In this document: in pieces, positions 57,875-64,000 of the stretch
Layout: each line of letters begins with the position of its first letter
How positions within the stretch are numbered: the stretch's first letter is position 1
Assembly (NCBI GenBank): GCA_907165135.1
Contig: OU015569.1
Location: forward strand, 1,860,001 to 1,924,000
Origin: Oikopleura dioica
Lineage: Eukaryota > Chordata > Appendicularia > Copelata > Oikopleuridae
DNA length: 64,000 nucleotides
Direction of reading: 5' to 3'
The notes under the pieces: generated by a model
The model's database searches: none
What the model was told of the DNA's origin: nothing
Seen by the model: the letters and a program-made list of their open reading frames with translations, nothing else
Translations under genes and position numbers: made by a program

Positions 57875-58868
57875 CTACTTGATGTACTTGTACATGAATC
57901 GACGGTGGAAGTCCGATCGGATAGTGTCGTTCACTGAATTAATTTTCGAGAGGCTGAAAATGCTGGGACTATTTACCGAAGTTTTTCTTCTTTTCAGGCT
58001 CTTGTCGGGCGCAGTTCTTGAAGACGACGTCGTCATCCCACCGCCGTTTCACTGCAGTTTGCGCTTTCTTTCCATCGTTGAGCAGTGGGTTGCCCCTAAA
58101 TTAAAATATTCATATAGTAGGCTTGATCATTCCTAATTGCCGCATTCTTCCTTGATCGCAAACAAATCGGATTCATATATTTTAGGGGAAAAAATATCAT
58201 AAAAGTGGACGAGAATTGATTTGATTTTGAATGCTTACTTGAGAATATTTTCCTGGCGAATTCTTTCTTCATCTTCAGCGCGAGCGGCTTCTTGTTCTTT
58301 CTTTTCTTCTTCTCGTTCAGCTTTAATCTAAAAACGCGGAATAAGCATGCCAAAAGCAAAACTTTTCACGGACCTTGTTGAGCTCGGCCAAGAGATCGGC
58401 GGTCTCGTCTTCTTCATCTGATGAGTCGTCGTCTGAGTCTTCTATCGGCTCGTCCGCGTCTATATTCCTTGTCCGAGACGAGCCTGACGTTATCGCTGAG
58501 TGCGCTACTGACGAACTCGAGCTACGAAGAACGAATAACATAAGAAACTAGCCGGATCGAGTGGACCTCACCTTGAGCCCTTGTACATTCCTCGTTCCTT
58601 GTTTCTGTCTTCTCGAGCCTTTCGCTCGGCCTGCTCGAGTTTCTTCTTGAAATCGGTCATTTCGTAGTCGGCCTCGTTTCCCTACAAGAGACTTTTCATC
58701 CCGTCAGAAGATGAAAGCCAGTACCTGTCCATCTCCTCGGTACTTGAGGGTCATTTGCGAGGGCATGTCTCGGGTAGAAACTTGCTTGGAGAGCTGACCC
58801 AAGTCAGTCTCTCCCTTCATCATTCCACCCTTCGCCGGCTCGAAGGTCGGCCGCGCTGCCGTTGTCAT
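57875..58868 (-). CDS. cwc15: Spliceosome-associated protein CWC15
   Basis: A component of the Prp19/CDC5L complex in the active spliceosome. From ATG 58868 the exons read [38 protein letters not shown] and KYRGDGQ, then [18 protein letters not shown], an acidic run ([30 protein letters not shown]), an [20 protein letters not shown] block and [15 protein letters not shown]. The last exon, after an intron of about 45 bases, gives [18 protein letters not shown] with stop complement 57875-57877, matching the highly conserved CWC15 C-terminus. About 220 residues. Confidence 0.95.
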
Positions 58869-59301
58869 TTTTTACGCTTCTAAACTTTTACTCACATATT
58901 TTGTGAATAAGCAAACTTTTTGTCAGAGAATTACTAGTCGTCGAGCAGCATAGACTCTACCAGGAATATCTTTACCCTGGTTCAAATTAAAAGAAATCAT
59001 TTGTGTGACATTAAGGATAAAAGTAGTCGAAGTTTTAAACTCGAAGATCCTCATGAAAAGCATGATTATTAAAAAGAAATAAGCTCAATGCATATCTTCT
59101 TGCTAACATCATCTACCCGGTATTTTCTTGCGCGAAAGCTGCTGTATGACAAATAGAAAAGACGCATGAATTAAAAAAAGGTATTTGTTATCGTGTTGGC
59201 ACAGAAAAAAGGTCGATAAATTGTTGGAACAGGATGGAAAAATTGAATACGGACTTCCTGCATCCAACTAAGCCCAACTCTTCTAGCATCTGCCTTTCGT
59301 T
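58869..59301. other. Intergenic stretch, no gene seen
   Basis: Upstream of cwc15. A/T-rich, with no supported frame on either strand. Confidence 0.4.
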
Positions 59302-59458
59302 TCAATGTCCATGTCGGGCATCGTTGTCTCTCTTATCGACCTCCCTGTTGATAGGTGAGGAGAGGTCTCGCAAATGGTTGTAGTCATTGTTGATTTCAAC
59401 GTCGTCAGATCCGAATCTCGCATAGAACCATACTTTGGGCGCTACGCCGTCCGCCAAT
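59302..59458 (-). CDS. Open 3' exon, owner unknown
   Basis: A 52-codon frame follows a good acceptor (TTCTAG at 59459-59464 complement) and has coding-like composition: LADGVAPKVWFYARFGSDDV, NHLRDLSSPINREVDKRDN, ending RHGH and TGA. It needs a preceding exon with two bases left over. The TSC2 exon ending at 60377 stops on a full codon, so a direct join to it changes the frame. It may be the last exon of TSC2 through an unseen exon, or part of the small frame at 59661-59882. Confidence 0.35.
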
Positions 59459-59660
59459 CTAGAATTTAAAAAGAATTAAATAATGTAAGTTAGAGAATAA
59501 TAGTCTTCAGTATCTCAACGGAGATTACTGACATTTAGTGATTTTACAGGATCACCGAATAACATGAGTGCAGAAGTACAGATCTTGACAGCAGCTTCCT
59601 ATTCCATTATAGGAAGATATTACTCTGCAGAAGTTCCTGCCCCTTTCATCTCAGAGTGCT

Positions 59661-59882
59661 TCATTCTTCGACTTGTGATTCGAATTCTGTTAGTACTCTG
59701 ATTCGACGCATTTTCAAAAACGAATAGGGAGTAAGGTCTCCGAAGAGATCATTTCGAAAGTCATTCCGTTCAAGTCTAAAGGAGTGGAGATTAAAATAAG
59801 GACAAGTTTGCGTGGGGTTGAACTTTGCAATTTTGAAGAAAGACAATGATGCAGAGGGGACAGCTTTAAAGTGCATTTTCAT
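59661..59882 (-). CDS. Possible small gene or exon
   Basis: A 73-codon frame with an ATG start (MKMHFKAVPSASLSFFKIAK) reads PTQTCPYFNLHSFRLERND, then FGDLTPYSFLKMRRIRVLTE before TGA. The composition is protein-like. No known domain, and no clean splice to neighbours. It lies between the 59302-59458 exon and the supported end of TSC2. Confidence 0.3.
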   Translation of the reverse strand: MKMHFKAVPSASLSFFKIAKFNPTQTCPYFNLHSFRLERNDFRNDLFGDLTPYSFLKMRRIRVLTEFESQVEE

Positions 59883-60376
59883 ATTTTTAAGTTGGTTAGT
59901 TGAAGTGGTGATGACTACAGCCCGTGTAGTTAAAGGCAGTAGTCGAGGTCGAAGTCATCGTCGTGATGACCAATCTTGAAAACACTATTTATCTCAGAGA
60001 AAATGTCGGAAAACTAAAGGCTCCTGTCTCTATTATTGCAAAAATGCAACTGAGAATAAATGACTAAAAAAGGATAATCCCGTTGATTCGCCTACGCGAG
60101 CGGAGGTGGGTTAAAAAGCTCATACGATAAGTCGCGCTCTTATTGGCTTATGCTAGTTGCCTACGATATCTGCTCACGCACGCCATCAGGGCTCAATGGT
60201 GTCCCCCGCAGCGCTACGGAACCAACCACCGCGTAAAGAAATGAGCCATCAATTCAATTACAGGCGCGAATAATCTGTATTGATTAATTATATTATAGAA
60301 TAGTAGCTCGGAATATTGTTCTAGAATTAAGTCTTTTTATTTCTAAAATTGAAGAAGTGGAATGCCATTTGCATAC
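59883..60376. other. Gap with no clear gene
   Basis: Probably the 3' untranslated region or last introns of TSC2. It contains a short G/C-richer patch (60095-60240) without an open frame. Confidence 0.35.
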
Positions 60377-63300
60377 CTTTTCAAGATAAGATTTCTGATG
60401 TTGGAGTTCTTTTTCGCGGATGTTTTGGATCAGGGTGAGTCTGTGATAGGCAGGCAGAGCCTCCATGTAACTGTCACTGTGGTTGACCCGTCGTATCGAG
60501 TCCGTGAACTAGAAAAGCATTGAGTGAAAGGAGATGAGAGCTTATGCTTACGCTTAGAGTTAGACTGTGATTGAGAATTTGGGAGGTCATCGCAGCGGGA
60601 AGATTTCTGTCAGAGAGGAAGATCGGCCCTCCAGCAGCGCCGACCTCCAGGGATTTGAAATTTTCTTGCTCGTTGATTGACAACTTGTGAAAGGGTTTGA
60701 ATTTGGATGGAAGACGGGTTTTCCGCGAGACGAACTGGCTCGTCAGAACTGTGTCGACTTTCACGAGAGTTGTTGTGACTGGACGAATTATGATTTCAAC
60801 GAAAGGGAAGTCGGAGTCTTGCGTGCCTGGCATGTAAGAACCTCCACTCTCGTCCCAAGTGATCATGATTTCACGATTACCTAAATGGATTTAATAAGAA
60901 TGAAATTGCAGAAGATATGATATCTTACCGATCGTGGCCAGCTTTTGATGGTCCTTATTCGTCGGCAGTAATGTAGCGACTGTATATTGTATTTTTGAAA
61001 TATCATCGCAGTGAAGATAAGTAAACTTGCCGTGTCGTGTAAAATCAAGTCCAGAAACAGCATGATTGTGTTCGGGGCCTTTTCGTTGGAGACGAACCTT
61101 GTCTCCAAGCCCTTCCAAGAATCGCGTGTATCGGACGCTGCCGCTCGAATTGTCAAAAATATCGGACCAGTTTTTCTGTCCAGGGGCTACGTAAACCAGG
61201 GCTACTTGAATCTTCGAAAAGGGCATGTGATCATCGAGTTGCTCAAGAAGATCGGGATGTGTAGCGCGCACCGGTAAAGAATCCTCTGGATTGCGACCGC
61301 GAGGGTACGCGTTGTCGTACAGCCAGAGATAGGCGCACTCGGGCGTCAGCACTTCATTGGCGAAGCCTTCGATCGACGCGTAGTTCCTGATCATGCCAGC
61401 TGGCTTTCGAATAACTTCCATGTACGAGACGCCGCAAGACTTTACCGGAATGGAAATTGAATGAACATTGTATCCACGTATCCAGTGAAAAGTTGGGGCA
61501 CCGACGAAAAACTAAAAAAAACCCATTACCTCCTACAATTATTAAAAAATACTCACATCAGCATAAACTGGATTTTCTTCTGCAAAAACTTTGTTGCCGA
61601 GCATGTTGTGCTTGAAAACATCACGGAGTGTCACCACAAGATCTTTGTTGAAATTAAGAATCTTCTCGAGCTTCGCCAGATCTTCTTTCAGCTTTCGTTC
61701 AAGTTTCTCTTTTTCCTCTTTTCCTTTTGCGCCGAAAGAACTTCTTCTATTTTGTGATTGTTTTTCTCTAAAAATAGAGATTATGGCTGCTGGTGTATTT
61801 TATTATTTAACGAACCTGACTTTGTTTTCGATTCTGTCGATGGCGGACTTGTACAAAAGACCTGTCTTGCCATGCGAGATGAGCAGATTCAAGTAACGAG
61901 GTCGCTTTTCGATCGCAAGGCGAAAAAGAGCTTCATAACACCTGTATAAGCAAGAGTGATGTTCATGTGCTGATCTGAGGGCGTGTCTTTTTGGTCGATG
62001 TCTCCATTGAGGAAGAAGCCGAAAATTTCGAACATGTGAACATAATTGTTCGATTTACTTAACCCAGTTTTATACAAAGAAAACGCAACCAAAACGTTTA
62101 AGATAAATGAGGGACGAAGAGTTTCAAAACTGTTTCTTGTGGCCAAATTGCTCAAATCTTCACCCGTGAAGATATGGCAAAGATCAGCCCGGCGAATGAG
62201 CGCAATCAAGAACTCGAGAAACCAGGGAATATTTTCACATGGCCAGTTGCGAGCCATTTTGTGCCGGAAGTAGTCGAATATGACATCGATTAACCAACTG
62301 ACTTCTGCACCAGGCTGCGATACGCGAACCTTCCAATCTTTAGTGAGGTTCTTTTTCAATGAATTTGAGTTATGAAGGTTTCGTTGTTTGGTGATTACTG
62401 CAAGATCTAGCGGTTATCGTAACCAAAAAGCTTGAGCTCCCCCGGGACGCCAAAACGCAACCGGATTCAATGTTCGGAATACGGGCTATTTCGTTGATCG
62501 ACTTTCGATCCGCGAATGAAATGATTCCGAAACTCTAGTTTTTAAACTAGAATTTAAATTCGGTAACATCAGAGCAATTTCTATTTTATGGTTTTGGAAC
62601 CTTTCATTTGGTGGGTAATTCGACAGCTGCGATCTTGAGAGAAGTTAGACACATCGTGTTGAAATTGATTACGTTTCTCTGCTCCTGTTTGATCGACTCT
62701 GAGGCAAGCATGGGACGGCAGGCCAGTGCCGATCGCCGGATAAACGTAGCCAGTACGTTTTCAGTCTCGCCCGCCTCTGGAAGAAAGCGCTCGTAACTTA
62801 AGAATCAGTCATTCAGGATAAATTGAACGAGCGCCTTTTACCTAAAGAGCAGGCCAAAAGCTGACACGGACAAGTAATTGAGATCCTCAAGGGTGTGCGT
62901 GTCCTTCGTGTCATTTTCTGACAAATAGAGTCGATACGATTTCCAGCAGTCGACGTGCGTTTTCTCGATCGAACGCTCGGAGGAAGAGAGCGAGTAGAAT
63001 GTAAGGAAGACTTTTTGAATCGTCTTCTTCTCGAGCGAACAAAACAGACTGTGATTCTCCAGCGCCTGCTTCAGGAAGAAAACGGCATTATAAATCAAAT
63101 CAATGGAGACAAAAGAAGCGCTGGATGGCTCTGTCAGCAAGGAGATCTCGCTGTGTAGTAGTTCTAGGAGCTTTGAGATGATTCTCTCCAGTTCAGGCTA
63201 GAGACAGGAGGGTAGAACTGTGAGTCATAGAAGGAATCATACCTGGCGGAGAGCACTTCTTGGAAAGATTAACTGGTTAAATGATAACTGGTCGTTGATA

Positions 63301-64000
63301 AGGCGCAGACTGAGCAATGATTTGTAGCAATCAATTTTTTGATGATAAATAACGTTCTGAAGAGATCCATTTTCTTGTGTCTTTTGGGTTAAGTGAATCA
63401 GGTACTCGAGGACGACGGGGAAGGCACACTGGAGATGGTTGCCAAGCTTGCGTTCGCTGAGCGTGAGCAAGTGCGTGAACATAAGTGAGTTGAAATAGCG
63501 GTGCTGTTCGGGGGTGAAGCAGTGTTGAACTGGGATGGAGCAGATGGGCATTCGGGTCGAGATAAATGTGTGGATAATCGAATAACAATGTTGAACATCG
63601 GATAGAATGAGGAAATTCGTATTAGAAACTGAAATATAAATTCTTAAAACAAATAACGGTATTTTTCATCGTTACCAAGTCGAAGAAGAAGTGAGAACAA
63701 TTTTTGAAAGTCTTGAAAGTTGAGATCGAGAGGAGGCGAATTTGAATTTTGAAGTCTCTTCTGAAAGAAATTGAAGATGTCGGTTGAAAGCTGGGCACTG
63801 ATGGTCTCCGAATGCATAGTCGAAAGAAATCGCTCGATCCTGTCGGTGGCAACTGAGAGATTTTCCTTCACAAGGGCTTTTTTCAGTCCACAAGAAAAAT
63901 AAAAAGAATAGATTATTGAGCGAGCCCGTTCCTCGAGAGGCAGATAAGAAAGAATGTTGGGTTCGGTGTTGACTTTGGACTCGCCATCTTTGTACATCTT
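60377..64000 (-). CDS. tsc2: Tuberin (TSC2), C-terminal part; 5' end beyond the window
   Basis: TSC2 is the GTPase-activating subunit of the TSC complex and inhibits Rheb and so mTORC1. The minus-strand exons at 60900-61421 hold the Rap-GAP-like domain: IQVALVYVAPGQKNWSDI, SGSVRYTRFLEGLGDKV, AVSGLDFTRHGKFTYLHCDD and ISKIQYTVATLLPTNK. Then GNREIMITWDESGG retains the Asn equivalent of the catalytic asparagine. Next come FPFVEIIIRPV and SDRNLPAAMTSQILNHSL, which match the TSC2 C-terminal block, and a helical end SDSYMEALPAYHRLTL. Upstream exons (61889-64000) are helical repeats, as in the tuberin N-terminal two thirds. The gene runs off the right edge. Confidence 0.88.

Overview
The window is from a very compact animal genome, most likely a larvacean tunicate such as Oikopleura dioica or a close relative. 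The reasons are chordate-type genes (Pax1/9, an L-type calcium channel alpha-1 subunit, SGK3, TSC2), introns mostly 30-100 bases long, intergenic gaps often under 200 bases, a gene nested in an intron of another gene, and repeated use of GA-AG and GC-AG introns, which are known for O. dioica. All gene models were spliced by hand from reading frames and protein similarity, so exon edges are predictions.

1-10 kb: a GT31-like glycosyltransferase cut at its 5' end, a predicted small multi-pass membrane protein, a secreted phospholipase-A2-like protein on the minus strand whose first intron holds a small plus-strand gene, some weak small genes, a 355-bp MITE with an 8-bp target duplication, and a Pax1/9 gene. 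10.1-13.6 kb holds no gene I can support and is probably regulatory.

13.6-24 kb: a complete four-domain Cav1 channel with an EEEE selectivity filter. It has several non-GT introns and two junctions that keep frame only if cut one base off the GT-AG position. 24-34 kb: two coiled-coil proteins, the replisome adaptor WDHD1/AND-1 (no HMG box seen), a chromodomain protein, a Cys-rich coiled-coil protein and a small gene in a tight divergent pair. 34-42.5 kb: a secreted protein, a multi-pass membrane protein, a second GT31-like enzyme and a secreted PAN/EGF protein.

42.5-64 kb is mainly a dense minus-strand housekeeping and signalling cluster: DGAT1, (BDH2 on plus), RPS3A, a MAP2K3/6-like kinase with a 595-bp foldback element in an intron, RPL13, SGK3, CHAF1B with an added KER-like helix, CWC15 and the 3' part of TSC2. 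Functional links are only thematic: replication and chromatin (WDHD1, CHAF1B, chromodomain) and growth signalling (TSC2, SGK3, MAP2K). I found no rRNA, tRNA or CRISPR feature, and no prokaryote-style system.
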